From NCBI RefSeq assembly GCF_026163565.1, contig NZ_JAPDKN010000007.1, forward strand, positions 183,015 to 247,014: a stretch of DNA of 64,000 nucleotides, given 5' to 3'. Under the pieces are notes generated by a model. The model saw only the letters and a program-made list of their open reading frames with translations, did no database searches and was not told the origin of the DNA. The DNA is from Chryseobacterium sp. YIM B08800 (lineage in GTDB: Bacteria; Bacteroidota; Bacteroidia; Flavobacteriales; Weeksellaceae). Shown piece by piece: positions 18,185 to 26,757 of this stretch (the stretch's first letter is position 1; each line of letters starts with the position of its first letter). The translations under genes were made by a program, and so were the position numbers.

Positions 18185-19603
18185 ATGGAATCAATATCGG
18201 TTTTTGAGATTATTAAAGTAGGAATAGGTCCTTCAAGTTCGCATACAATGGGACCGTGGAATGCAGCTTCGGCATTTATCAGAATCATAAAAAGAGAAAG
18301 GTCAATTGCTGAGGTAAAAGAAGTTTTTCTTGAATTTTTTGGCTCATTGGCAAAAACGGGAATCGGTCACGGAACCGATATTGCCGGAATGTTGGGTTTA
18401 AATGGAGAAGATTTTAAAACCATCGATACTACAAAAATTGATAAAATTGTAGATACAATTAAAGAATCTCAAATCATTAATTTGGGTGGAGAAAAAGAAA
18501 TTCCATTCGTTTACGGACATCATTTGGTATTGAATATGTCTCAGACTCTTGATTATCATCCTAATGGAATGATTTTTAAAGCCATCTTTGAAGACGGAAC
18601 AGAGCTTGTTCAGGATTTTTATTCTGTAGGTGGAGGGTTTATCATGAGTCAGGAGAAAAACTCGATCGAGAAACAGTGTGTTCGTACCATCTATCCTTGT
18701 CATCACGGTTCGGATATTGTAAAATATTGTGAGAAGTTAGGCTTCGATAAAATTTCAGATTTAATTTTAATTAATGAAGAAAGCTGGAGAACGCAGGAGG
18801 AAACAAGAAAAGAGGCGCTTTATATCTGGGATCAGATTAAAGAATGCATCTATAAAGGAGTTAATAAAGAAGGTGTTTTACCGGGCGGACTGAATGTTAC
18901 CCGCCGTGCAGCAGGGATCAACAGAAAACTTTTAGGCGATAAAATTTATAAAAATAAAGACGAGTGGTTTCAGCAGGTTGTAGATGCGGAAGAAAATTTC
19001 ACCAACATCAATAAATGGATTGCGTGTTTTGCTTTGGCGGTAAACGAAGAGAATGCAAGCTTTGGAAGAATTATCACGGCGCCAACAAATGGAGCGAGTG
19101 GGGTAATTCCTGCAGTTTTAATGTATGCTCAGGCTTTTACAGATGCTGTAAGTGAAGATGATATTGCAAGATTTATTTTGGTTGCAGGAGAAATAGGAAC
19201 TTTATTTAAGAAAAATGCAACCATTTCTGCGGCAATGGGTGGCTGTCAGGCGGAAATCGGAGTTTCTTCAGCAATGGCTGCAGCTGGTTTAACGGAAATT
19301 TTAGGCGGAACTGTAGGTCAGGTTTTAATGGCGGCAGAAATCGCAATGGAACATCATTTAGGTTTAACCTGTGATCCGATTAAAGGTTTGGTGCAGATTC
19401 CTTGTATTGAAAGAAATACGATGGGAGCAATCAAGGCGATCACTGCAGCAAATATTGCTTTAGAAAGTGATCCTACAAAAGCCAAAGTAACTTTGGATGA
19501 GGTTATTCAGACGATGTGGGAAACTGCTTTGTCGATGAATGATCGATTTAAAGAAACTTCAGAAGGAGGTTTGGCAATTGCGGTGAATGTTCCGGAATGT
19601 TAA
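18185..19603 (+). CDS. sdaA: L-serine ammonia-lyase, iron-sulfur type, single chain
   Basis: The enzyme turns L-serine into pyruvate and ammonia with a 4Fe-4S cluster. The N-terminal beta domain has GPSSSHTMGPWNAA (residues 13-26); the C-terminal alpha domain has GASGVIPAV, GGCQAEIGVSSAMAAAG and LTCDPIKGLVQIPCIERN, which supply the three cluster cysteines. Both domains are in one chain of 472 residues, as in E. coli SdaA. No serine transporter is adjacent. Confidence 0.94.
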   Translation: MESISVFEIIKVGIGPSSSHTMGPWNAASAFIRIIKRERSIAEVKEVFLEFFGSLAKTGIGHGTDIAGMLGLNGEDFKTIDTTKIDKIVDTIKESQIINLGGEKEIPFVYGHHLVLNMSQTLDYHPNGMIFKAIFEDGTELVQDFYSVGGGFIMSQEKNSIEKQCVRTIYPCHHGSDIVKYCEKLGFDKISDLILINEESWRTQEETRKEALYIWDQIKECIYKGVNKEGVLPGGLNVTRRAAGINRKLLGDKIYKNKDEWFQQVVDAEENFTNINKWIACFALAVNEENASFGRIITAPTNGASGVIPAVLMYAQAFTDAVSEDDIARFILVAGEIGTLFKKNATISAAMGGCQAEIGVSSAMAAAGLTEILGGTVGQVLMAAEIAMEHHLGLTCDPIKGLVQIPCIERNTMGAIKAITAANIALESDPTKAKVTLDEVIQTMWETALSMNDRFKETSEGGLAIAVNVPEC

Positions 19604-19627
19604 AATAAAACATAAGCGGTTTATTAT

Positions 19628-19716
19628 AAAAACGTGCGCATCTTTTGATTAAAAGGTACGCACGTTTTCGTTAAAAGATACGGACGTTTTCAATGAAACG
19701 CCCGCATCTTTTTTAT
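19628..19716 (+). terminator. Composite terminator or hairpin cluster
   Basis: AAAACGTGCG pairs with CGCACGTTTT; a second, related unit (GATACGGACGTTTTC and GAAACGCCCGCATC) follows and ends in six T. It lies between convergent genes. The near-repetition of an ACGTGCGCATC-like word suggests a small duplicated palindrome. Confidence 0.65.
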
Positions 19717-19723
19717 AATACAT

Positions 19724-21364
19724 TTACTTCTTGTCAAAAACAAGGTTATTACCGTTTTGTATAAGGTTTAATTGTTTCTTTTCCGGAGAGAAAATTATTT
19801 CTACACCAGCATTATCATGTTTAAATTTGTTTCCCTCAACATATTCTAACGGAAATGAAGGCTGATCTGCTAACTGAGCAAAAAGATTTTCGTCTTTTAT
19901 GAAGATCTTAAAATCTGCTTTAAGGTCTTTAGAATAATATGTTTCTTCATATTTTTGCAGTTCTTTTTCAGAGATTTTTTTCGATTCTGTAAATTTTGGA
20001 TATTCATATTCCTGATCGTAAACAAGATTTACGATTCCTAAAAATATTTTTCCGTGCGCTAATTTTTCACCGTTAATAATGGTCGCAATCGAATATTTTT
20101 CGGTTGGGCTGTAAGAAACAAGCGAGTGAGTTCCTGCAGTGTCGCCACCATGTCCGAAAGAAACTTTATTGTAAAAAGGAACCGCCATTACACCTAATCC
20201 AAAAGGTTTTCCTGATTTAGGAAGCATCTTGTCTAATGTTTCTTTTTTTACGAATTTATAATCAAATAAAGCGTTGATGAATAAATTCATATCATAGGTT
20301 GTAGAAGTAATGTCACCCAAACCAATACAGTTACGGAAATCAAAATCTTCTACTTCCATCCATTTTCCGGTTGTATTTTCATACGATTTGAAGATGTTTT
20401 TTTGATTGTCTAAAACCGAGAACGTATTCTTCATATTCGCTTTACTCGTAATATTTTCTTTCAGTAAAACATTGTATGGTTTCTTAGCAACTTTCTCTAA
20501 AATTCTGCTTAAAAGATAGTATCCTGAATTTGAATATCTCTCTTTTTCTCCGGGCTGAAATTCTACACCATGTTTTTTGATAGTATCTAAAATAGCTTTG
20601 TCGCCCACTGTTTTTCCAAACAACCACGATCCTGCATAATCGCCCAATCCGCTTGTATGGTTCATTAGGTTTTCTAAAGTAATTTTATTGGCATTGGGAA
20701 CATCGGGATAATATTTTGAAAGTTTTTCATCCAGTTTCAACTTTCCTTTTTCTTCCAATTGCATCAGCATAACAGCAGTAATTAATTTACTGATAGACCC
20801 AATCTGATATCCTGTATTCTTATCCCATTTTACATTAGATAACTGATCTTGACCGAAATTTTTTTGGTAAATTTCTTTTCCGTTTTGGAAAATAGTAATA
20901 CTTCCTATTCCCTGTTTGTTTTGGCTGATGTAGTTTAAGAAATCATCAATTTTAGCTGTATTAATCCCATTTTTACTGATTCCTTTTATTTTTTCATCTT
21001 TCGGATTGGGTTTTTCTTTTCCGTCATTTTTATAAAGACTAAGAGGAAAAGATCTCGAATTTTGCGTAAAAGTTCCTTCAAAATGATCTGTTTTATATTG
21101 CCCTTTGTAGGATGCATTCAAAGCTTTCATTTCAAAAACCAATTCATTATTGCTGAATTCAGTTTTATCAACGCTAATAATTTGATCGCTTTGTTTCGGG
21201 CTTTTGGCTGTAGAAACGTAGATATTGTTTTCTTTTTTTACGTCAAGAATTAATGGAAGAGTCATTCCGCCAAGATCGAGTTCTCCTTTCCAGGAACCTG
21301 TTATTTCTTGGGCGTAAAAAGTCTGTGCTAATAGAATCAGCACTAATAATAGTTTGGTTTTCAT
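19724..21364 (-). CDS. Serine hydrolase, beta-lactamase/class C-like fold, exported
   Basis: Signal peptide (ends FYAQ at 19), then an N-terminal beta-rich domain (20-115) and a beta-lactamase-like domain from about 135. SISK at 190-193 gives the catalytic Ser and Lys; YSNSGYYLL carries the Tyr, and HGGDTAGT takes the place of the KTG motif. A C-terminal domain of about 100 residues follows. Such proteins are peptidases or esterases as often as beta-lactamases. It is the third gene of an operon with a DUF2089 regulator and a YIP1-like membrane protein. Confidence 0.83.
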   Translation of the reverse strand: MKTKLLLVLILLAQTFYAQEITGSWKGELDLGGMTLPLILDVKKENNIYVSTAKSPKQSDQIISVDKTEFSNNELVFEMKALNASYKGQYKTDHFEGTFTQNSRSFPLSLYKNDGKEKPNPKDEKIKGISKNGINTAKIDDFLNYISQNKQGIGSITIFQNGKEIYQKNFGQDQLSNVKWDKNTGYQIGSISKLITAVMLMQLEEKGKLKLDEKLSKYYPDVPNANKITLENLMNHTSGLGDYAGSWLFGKTVGDKAILDTIKKHGVEFQPGEKERYSNSGYYLLSRILEKVAKKPYNVLLKENITSKANMKNTFSVLDNQKNIFKSYENTTGKWMEVEDFDFRNCIGLGDITSTTYDMNLFINALFDYKFVKKETLDKMLPKSGKPFGLGVMAVPFYNKVSFGHGGDTAGTHSLVSYSPTEKYSIATIINGEKLAHGKIFLGIVNLVYDQEYEYPKFTESKKISEKELQKYEETYYSKDLKADFKIFIKDENLFAQLADQPSFPLEYVEGNKFKHDNAGVEIIFSPEKKQLNLIQNGNNLVFDKK

Positions 21365-21381
21365 ATTTTTAAAATTTTAGA

Positions 21382-21951
21382 TTAAAATATAACCTGGCTT
21401 ACAATTGTGATTACGAGTGATACAAATGCAAATAGCACAATGTGTTGCCATTTTTTGATATTGGTTGCGGTTTTAAAGCCATTGTAGTAAAGTACAATAC
21501 TGTAAACAAGAAGAATTAAACTTACAAATCCCCAAACTGTCACCATCGCCATATCTCCAACCGGGATGTTTTGAGGAGTATTGATGTTTTCAGAAAGATG
21601 GTCTACTGCTTTTTTATAAAATGGTAATCCGTTTACGGGAATCATTACCATTAACGGTATTTGAGAAATGAATACAGTGTTTAAAATATCAATAAATCTT
21701 GTTTTTCCATTTAAGATTTTAGCTAAAATAAAAAGAATAACAACTGCTAAAATATAACTTAAACTGTTGATTTTTAATATATCCCAAATTCCTTGGTCTT
21801 CATCTAGGTTTGAATAATGAAAAATACTGTCGTTGGCAAAATCTACATAATAACAACTAAAAATATTGAGGACGAAAACGAGTATTCCGGCTATCAGAAG
21901 CTTCTTTTCATCAAACTTTAAAAAAGGATTAAAAATAGTTTTCCAGTTCAT
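21382..21951 (-). CDS. YIP1-like integral membrane protein
   Basis: About five membrane segments (around 18-35, 64-81, 92-108, 131-152 and 168-187) with few polar loops. The pattern resembles the Yip1 family (PF04893). Function unknown. It lies 7 bases after the DUF2089 gene and 17 bases before the serine hydrolase gene. Confidence 0.65.
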   Translation of the reverse strand: MNWKTIFNPFLKFDEKKLLIAGILVFVLNIFSCYYVDFANDSIFHYSNLDEDQGIWDILKINSLSYILAVVILFILAKILNGKTRFIDILNTVFISQIPLMVMIPVNGLPFYKKAVDHLSENINTPQNIPVGDMAMVTVWGFVSLILLVYSIVLYYNGFKTATNIKKWQHIVLFAFVSLVITIVSQVIF

Positions 21952-21958
21952 AAATGGA

Positions 21959-22225
21959 TTATTTTTTTAGTTGATTGATTTTCTGGATAAGATCATCCAT
22001 TTTATTTCTCATGGTAGGATAAGAAAGCTCAGCCTGTTTTGCCATTTCTTTAATGCTTCCGCTGGAAAGAAAAAAGTTTAAGATAAAATCCTGTTCATCT
22101 CTGTTGAGTTTTAGAAAAACGGGAAGTTCATAATCGCCGTTTACATTGGTTCCACAATCGGGACATTTCATCTGACTTACATTGAGTGTATGATCGCAAC
22201 TCGGACAAATTATAGGAAGTTTCAT
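21959..22225 (-). CDS. DUF2089-like zinc-ribbon and helix-turn-helix protein
   Basis: CPSCDHTLNVSQMKCPDC at 8-25 is a four-cysteine zinc ribbon. Residues 41-85 (LNRDEQDFILNFFLSSGSIKEMAKQ, then SYPTMRNKMDDLI) form a helix-turn-helix of the DUF2089 type. It is probably a small DNA-binding regulator of its own operon; two direct repeats 21 bp apart lie just upstream of its -7 box. Confidence 0.8.
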   Translation of the reverse strand: MKLPIICPSCDHTLNVSQMKCPDCGTNVNGDYELPVFLKLNRDEQDFILNFFLSSGSIKEMAKQAELSYPTMRNKMDDLIQKINQLKK

Positions 22226-22240
22226 TGACTTTTGTTTTTA

Positions 22241-22248
22241 CAAATGTA
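22241..22248 (-). promoter_or_regulatory. -7 box (TACATTTG) of the DUF2089 operon
   Basis: Exact TAnnTTTG on the minus strand, 16 bases before the ATG. Confidence 0.65.
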
Positions 22249-22259
22249 ATATTATTTTT

Positions 22260-22292
22260 AATAAAGTTAAAATAAATTTTAATAAAGTTAAA
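22260..22292 (-). promoter_or_regulatory. Two direct repeats, period 21 bp, at the DUF2089 promoter
   Basis: AATAAAGTTAAA (plus strand) occurs at 22260-22271 and 22281-22292, in both cases within TTTTAATAAAGTTAAA. Two helical turns separate them, and they cover the region just upstream of the -7 box. They are likely operators, perhaps for DUF2089 itself. Confidence 0.5.
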
Positions 22293-22317
22293 TTTTATTT
22301 GAGTTAAAAAATAAAAA

Positions 22318-22341
22318 AACTTCCAAATTATGGAAGTTTGA
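22318..22341 (-). terminator. Terminator downstream of tyrA
   Basis: AAACTTCC pairs with GGAAGTTT; on the minus strand it is followed by TTTTTATTTTTT. It lies about 210 bases after the tyrA stop codon, beyond a MITE-like element. Confidence 0.7.
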
Positions 22342-22381
22342 TTGAAAATTTGTACAGCGGTAGAGGTTTTAACTTGTAGAA

Positions 22382-22542
22382 TTTAACGCAAAGATTTTAT
22401 TTTTGTGTTCGTAATATTTCAGACAGCAAAGACAAATAAAATTTGCTTCGCAAAGCTTGAAAACAAAGCTTCATCAAATCAATTTGTTGATTCATCTTTG
22501 CTGCCTAAATTTTAAGCTTAAGATAAGATCTTTGCGTTTAAA
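22382..22542. repeat. MITE-like element with AACGCAAAG ends
   Basis: TTTAACGCAAAGATTTTAT at the left and AAGATCTTTGCGTTTAAA at the right are inverted repeats; a further internal palindrome (GCTTCGCAAAGC) is present. No coding content. Related ends are seen at 5172-5310. Confidence 0.65.
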
Positions 22543-22549
22543 AAATTTC

Positions 22550-23395
22550 TTATTTGTTCAGAATTCCGCGTATTTTATTGGCGTTGGTAATCAGTTCTTC
22601 CAAGTATTCAAAATTATCTTTTTCTAAAGCAGATTTGAATTTTCTAAGCTGAGAGATATGTTCATTCAAAACATCCAAAACATTTTCTTTGTTTTGTTTA
22701 AAAATCGGAACCCACATTTCAGGATGAGATTTTGCCAAACGAACCGTACTCGAGAAACCTGAACTCGCCAACTGAAAAATAGTGTCTTCTTCTTTCTCCT
22801 TTTCCAAAACTGTATTGGCTAAAGCGTAAGAAGTAATATGTGAAATATGCGAAATATACGCAGTGTGAATGTCATGATCTTCCGCATTCATGTAAATTAA
22901 ATGCATATCAAGACTTTTTACCACGCTTTCTACCAATTCTAAAGCGTTTTCTGCAGATTCTTCACGATTGCAGATCACTCCGGCTTTTCCTGAAAAACTT
23001 TCAGCAACTGCCGATTTTGGACCATGATTTTCCGTTCCCCACATCGGGTGAAAAGCGACAAATCTTGATCTTTTTGGATGGTTTTTTACAGCATTTACAA
23101 TTCCTGATTTTGTAGAACCCACATCCATCACAGTTTGCTGATCTGAAATTAAATCTAAAACTTCAGGAAGAATTTTCCTCGCCGAATCTACAGGGATGGC
23201 AATGATAACCAAATCTGAATTTTGAACTCCAGTTTTTAAATCTGCTTTTTCATTAATGATATTTAAGGCAAAAGCTTCATTAAGATTTTCTGTATTGTTG
23301 TCGATTCCATAAATGAAATCTGCTGTTTTTTTCTGTTTTAATTTTAAAGCGATTGATCCGCCGATTAATCCTACACCAATGATACTTATTTTCAT
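22550..23395 (-). CDS. tyrA: Prephenate dehydrogenase
   Basis: GVGLIGGSIALKL at 7-19 is the Rossmann NAD(P) site; DVGSTKSGIVNAV, FVAFHPMWGTENHG and HIS-rich HDIHTAYISHISH are hallmarks of prephenate dehydrogenases. The enzyme makes 4-hydroxyphenylpyruvate for tyrosine synthesis. 281 residues: the dehydrogenase alone, without a chorismate mutase or ACT domain. No other aro gene is adjacent. A terminator hairpin and a Tyr-rich leader peptide lie directly upstream and suggest attenuation. Confidence 0.92.
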   Translation of the reverse strand: MKISIIGVGLIGGSIALKLKQKKTADFIYGIDNNTENLNEAFALNIINEKADLKTGVQNSDLVIIAIPVDSARKILPEVLDLISDQQTVMDVGSTKSGIVNAVKNHPKRSRFVAFHPMWGTENHGPKSAVAESFSGKAGVICNREESAENALELVESVVKSLDMHLIYMNAEDHDIHTAYISHISHITSYALANTVLEKEKEEDTIFQLASSGFSSTVRLAKSHPEMWVPIFKQNKENVLDVLNEHISQLRKFKSALEKDNFEYLEELITNANKIRGILNK

Positions 23396-23414
23396 TTGTT
23401 TAAATTTTAAAAAT

Positions 23415-23443
23415 AAAAAACCCCGCCCAAAGGACGAGGTTTT
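23415..23443 (-). terminator. Attenuator terminator in the tyrA leader
   Basis: On the minus strand AAAACCTCGTCC pairs with GGGCGGGGTTTT around a TTT loop and is followed by T-rich sequence. It sits 20 bases before the tyrA ATG, on the coding strand, so it would stop transcription before the gene. The upstream segment GGATAAGGATTT can pair with the 5' arm (AAACCTCGTCC, imperfectly) as an antiterminator. Confidence 0.75.
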
Positions 23444-23464
23444 AGTTATATATACAAGAAATCC

Positions 23465-23518
23465 TTATCCCAATTCTGAGTTAATAATTCCGTAATAATA
23501 TGTCTTGTTTGTATTCAC
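23465..23518 (-). CDS. Tyrosine-rich leader peptide of tyrA
   Basis: GTG at 23518 opens a 17-codon frame, MNTNKTYYYGIINSELG, ending in TAA at 23465. Three Tyr codons in a row (TAT TAT TAC) lie before a terminator that precedes tyrA, the classical plan of a ribosome-stalling attenuator. The start is weak: GTG, and at or very near the predicted transcription start, so translation would be leaderless. The Tyr run and position are seen directly; the regulatory role is inferred. Confidence 0.55.
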   Translation of the reverse strand: MNTNKTYYYGIINSELG

Positions 23519-23522
23519 AAGG

Positions 23523-23530
23523 CAAATTTA
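23523..23530 (-). promoter_or_regulatory. -7 box (TAAATTTG) of the tyrA leader
   Basis: Exact TAnnTTTG on the minus strand. Start of transcription would be near 23518, giving a leader of about 120 bases that contains the peptide and the terminator. Confidence 0.6.
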
Positions 23531-23758
23531 AGAATATTTTCCGAAAGGATTGTGGTTTTTACAGTCATTTTTCTTGTGACTTAGGAAGCTGTAGCGTTAA
23601 GAAAAATAAAATTTATTCCGTTAAAAAATTCCTATTGTTTGAGTGCGATACTGATTTTAATAATGAAGAACTAATTTTGAATTCGCACGAGTTTTGGTAC
23701 TTTTACTTCAAGGTAAAAGTACATTATCAAAAAAAATATTAATTGAAAAAAAATGAAC

Positions 23759-23788
23759 TTGACTACTCTTGATTAGTCTTTATTTTTG
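23759..23788 (+). promoter_or_regulatory. Promoter of polA (TTG, N19, TATTTTTG)
   Basis: TTG at 23759-23761 and the exact -7 box TATTTTTG at 23781-23788 are 19 bases apart, which fits the Bacteroidetes -33/-7 promoter. Transcription would start near 23794. Confidence 0.65.
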
Positions 23789-23830
23789 ACCGCTCATCCC
23801 GATTTCATATATTTGTTCATTATTCAAAAT

Positions 23831-26698
23831 ATGGAGGCAACACAAGATAAAAGGCTTTTTCTCATCGATGCGTATGCGATGATTTTCAGAGGATACTATG
23901 CATTGATCAGAAGTCCGAGAATTACAAGTACAGGAATTGATACATCTGCAATTTTTGGTTTTACGAATTCTTTGATCGAATTGATCAGAAGAGAAAAACC
24001 TACCCATTTAGCGGTTGTTTTTGATGTTGGTCAGGCAAGTGTGAGAACAGATGATTTTGCAGAATACAAAGCCAACAGAAGTGAAACTCCGGAAGCGATA
24101 AAAATAGCAGTTCCTTATATTCACAGAATTTTAGAAGCCATGCACATTCCTTATTTGGGAGTAGAAGGCTATGAAGCTGATGATGTTATTGGAACGATTG
24201 CATGTAAAGCTGAAAAAGAAGGATACACCACGTTTATGGTAACTCCTGATAAAGATTTTGCCCAATTAGTGACCGATAAAATTAAAATGTATAAACCATC
24301 ATCAAAAGGTGGCGAAATAGAAATTTTAGGTGTCGAAGAAGTCAATGCAAAATATGGAATTAAAGATCCAAAACAGGTGATCGATTATTTGGCAATGATG
24401 GGTGATGCGGTAGATAATATTCCCGGATTGGATGGTGTTGGTGAAAAAACTGCCATGAAATTCTTACAAGAATTTGGTAGTATTGAAAATCTTTTAGCCA
24501 ATACAGACAAACTGAAAGGTAAAATTAAAGAAAAGATTGAAGCTTCTGCAGAACGAGGTATTTTATCTAAAAAGTTAGCAACTATTATTTGCGATGCACC
24601 CGTAGAATTTCATCAGGAGCAATACGATCTTGAAACTCCGGATTTTGAAAAAGTAAAAGTGGTTTTCGACGAAATAGAATTTACAAGATTGTACGAAAAT
24701 TTATATCGTGCTTTTGCACCTACGGAAACGATTTCGGTAAAAACTACTGTAGTTTCTGAAGATGGTGTAACGGTAACTGAAGTTGAAGCACAGATTACCG
24801 AAACACCACAACAAAAAGTAGCTAAAAATGTCGGGCAACTCGATCTTTTTGCAACCTATGAAGAGCTCGATCAGGCAACTTCCACAAAATCTACGATTAC
24901 TGACAACGACCATTTATACCAGTTTGTAGATAATCCGAAAGCACAGAAAATTTTAGTTCAAAACTTATTACAACAAAAAGCAGTTTGTTTTGATACAGAA
25001 ACAACATCTTTAAACGAGCTGGAAGCTGAATTGGTCGGAATGAGCTTTTCTTACAAAAAAGGTTTGGCATATTATATCCCGTTTTCTGAAGATCAGGGTG
25101 AAGTTTTACAAACGTTAGAAGTTTTCAGGCCTTTCTTTGAAAAAGAAGATTTAGTGAAGATTGCTCACAACTTAAAATACGATTATAAAGTCCTTCAGAA
25201 ATACAATGTTACCGTAAAAGGAGCAATGTTTGATACCATGATTGCGCATTACCTTTTAAATCCGGACGGAAGACACGGAATGGATTATCTTTCTGAAGTT
25301 TATTTAAATTATAAACCCGTTTCTATTGAAACCATTATTGGTAAAAAAGGTAAAAATCAGGGTAGCTTTAGAGATGCAGATTTGCGTACTCAGACAGATT
25401 ATGCTGCAGAAGATGCAGATATTACTTTTCAGTTATATGAATTGTTTGCGCCACAATTAAAGAAAGAAAATTTAGAAGAACTTTTCTTCAATATCGAAAT
25501 GCCTTTAATGGAAGTTTTGGCTAAAATGGAATTGGCTGGAATTTCTTTAGACGAAAAATGGTTGGCTCAGGAAAGTATCGATCTTGAAAATGATCTAAGA
25601 CAATTAGAAGCTAAAATATTTGAAATTTCGGGTGAAGAATTTAATATGAATTCACCAAGACAGTTGGGAGAAGTTTTATTTGAAAAAATGCAGCTCGACC
25701 CGAAAGCTAAAAAGACAAAAACCGGTCAATACGCAACTTCGGAAGATATTTTACAGAAATTATCTTCAAAACATGAGATCATTCAGCATATTTTAGAGTA
25801 CAGAACGTATCAGAAACTGAAATCGACCTATGTTGATGCATTGCCGTCACAGATCGACAAAGACGACAATAGAGTTCATACCAATTTCTCACAAACTACG
25901 GCTGCAACAGGTCGTTTGGCAAGTGTAAACCCGAATTTACAAAATATTCCGATTCGTACATTGAGAGGTCAGCAAATCCGTGGAGCGTTTGTTTCGGGAG
26001 AAGGAAAGAAAATTATATCTGCCGATTATTCTCAGATTGAACTGCGTTTAATTGCCGAAATTTCGGGTGAAGATAATATGATCAAGGCGTTTCAGGATGG
26101 TGAAGATATTCACGCTTCTACGGCGGCAAAATTATTTAAAATTCCATTGGAAGAAGTTTCAAAAACACAGAGAAGTCAGGCAAAAACCGTCAACTTCGGT
26201 ATTATTTACGGACAAGGTGCTTTTGCTTTGGCTGAACAAACCGGAATGTCGAGAACGGAAGCGAAGCAAATGATCGAAGCGTATTTTGAAACCTATCCAA
26301 AATTAAAAGCTTACATGGCTGAACAGGTTGCGAAAGCTCGTGAACAGGGTTATGTAGAAACGATTTTGGGAAGAAAACGTCATTTAAAAGATATCAATTC
26401 AGGGAATTTTGTAGTAAGAGGTCATGCTGAAAGAAACGCTGTGAATGCTCCTGTTCAGGGAAGCGCAGCCGATGTTGTAAAAATGGCGATGATTAAAATT
26501 GATAAAGAACTGGAATCGCAAAATCTTCAGACCAAAATGCTTCTTCAGGTACATGACGAATTGTTGTTTGAAGCACCAATCGAAGAAGTTGAAGCTGCTA
26601 CAAAACTGATCAAAAAAGAAATGGAAAGTGCCATTGAAACGCAGGTTCCGTTATTGGTTGAGGTTGGAGTAGGGAAGAACTGGCTGGAAGCGCATTAA
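23831..26698 (+). CDS. polA: DNA polymerase I
   Basis: 955 residues with all three domains. The N-terminal 5'-3' nuclease has FLIDAYAMIFRGYYAL, FDVGQASVRTDDFAEYKANR and GVEGYEADDVIGT. The 3'-5' exonuclease keeps FDTETTSL and the later DAEDADITF-like acidic cluster, so proofreading may be active. The polymerase domain has DYSQIELR, the O-helix segment RSQAKTVNFGIIYG and VHDELLFE. It fills gaps in repair and removes RNA primers. I start at MEATQDKRLF (23831); codons upstream of it overlap the promoter. Confidence 0.96.
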   Translation: MEATQDKRLFLIDAYAMIFRGYYALIRSPRITSTGIDTSAIFGFTNSLIELIRREKPTHLAVVFDVGQASVRTDDFAEYKANRSETPEAIKIAVPYIHRILEAMHIPYLGVEGYEADDVIGTIACKAEKEGYTTFMVTPDKDFAQLVTDKIKMYKPSSKGGEIEILGVEEVNAKYGIKDPKQVIDYLAMMGDAVDNIPGLDGVGEKTAMKFLQEFGSIENLLANTDKLKGKIKEKIEASAERGILSKKLATIICDAPVEFHQEQYDLETPDFEKVKVVFDEIEFTRLYENLYRAFAPTETISVKTTVVSEDGVTVTEVEAQITETPQQKVAKNVGQLDLFATYEELDQATSTKSTITDNDHLYQFVDNPKAQKILVQNLLQQKAVCFDTETTSLNELEAELVGMSFSYKKGLAYYIPFSEDQGEVLQTLEVFRPFFEKEDLVKIAHNLKYDYKVLQKYNVTVKGAMFDTMIAHYLLNPDGRHGMDYLSEVYLNYKPVSIETIIGKKGKNQGSFRDADLRTQTDYAAEDADITFQLYELFAPQLKKENLEELFFNIEMPLMEVLAKMELAGISLDEKWLAQESIDLENDLRQLEAKIFEISGEEFNMNSPRQLGEVLFEKMQLDPKAKKTKTGQYATSEDILQKLSSKHEIIQHILEYRTYQKLKSTYVDALPSQIDKDDNRVHTNFSQTTAATGRLASVNPNLQNIPIRTLRGQQIRGAFVSGEGKKIISADYSQIELRLIAEISGEDNMIKAFQDGEDIHASTAAKLFKIPLEEVSKTQRSQAKTVNFGIIYGQGAFALAEQTGMSRTEAKQMIEAYFETYPKLKAYMAEQVAKAREQGYVETILGRKRHLKDINSGNFVVRGHAERNAVNAPVQGSAADVVKMAMIKIDKELESQNLQTKMLLQVHDELLFEAPIEEVEAATKLIKKEMESAIETQVPLLVEVGVGKNWLEAH

Positions 26699-26710
26699 AG
26701 GAATCAAAAT

Positions 26711-26757
26711 ACTAATTTGTAGCTAATAAGTGTAAATTAAATTAGCTGCAAATTAGA
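26711..26757. terminator. Hairpin between convergent polA and membrane-protein gene
   Basis: TAATTTGTAGCTAAT pairs with ATTAGCTGCAAATTA (one bulge). It covers the stop codon region of the minus-strand gene and could stop transcription from both sides; no long T run is present. Confidence 0.5.

Larger units (their letters stand above)
23519..23830. other. Intergenic region between divergent tyrA leader and polA
   Basis: No gene is supported. An 80-codon frame on the plus strand (23500-23742) has no family features and overlaps the tyrA leader. The region holds the two divergent promoters. Confidence 0.6.

Noticed and set aside
19724..21364. Antibiotic-resistance beta-lactamase
   Set aside because: SxxK and YxN are present but the KTG box is replaced by HGG, and the extra domains fit peptidase/esterase relatives; resistance cannot be claimed.
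23500..23742. 80-codon plus-strand frame before polA
   Set aside because: No family features, cysteine- and aromatic-rich composition typical of chance frames, and overlap with the tyrA leader on the other strand.
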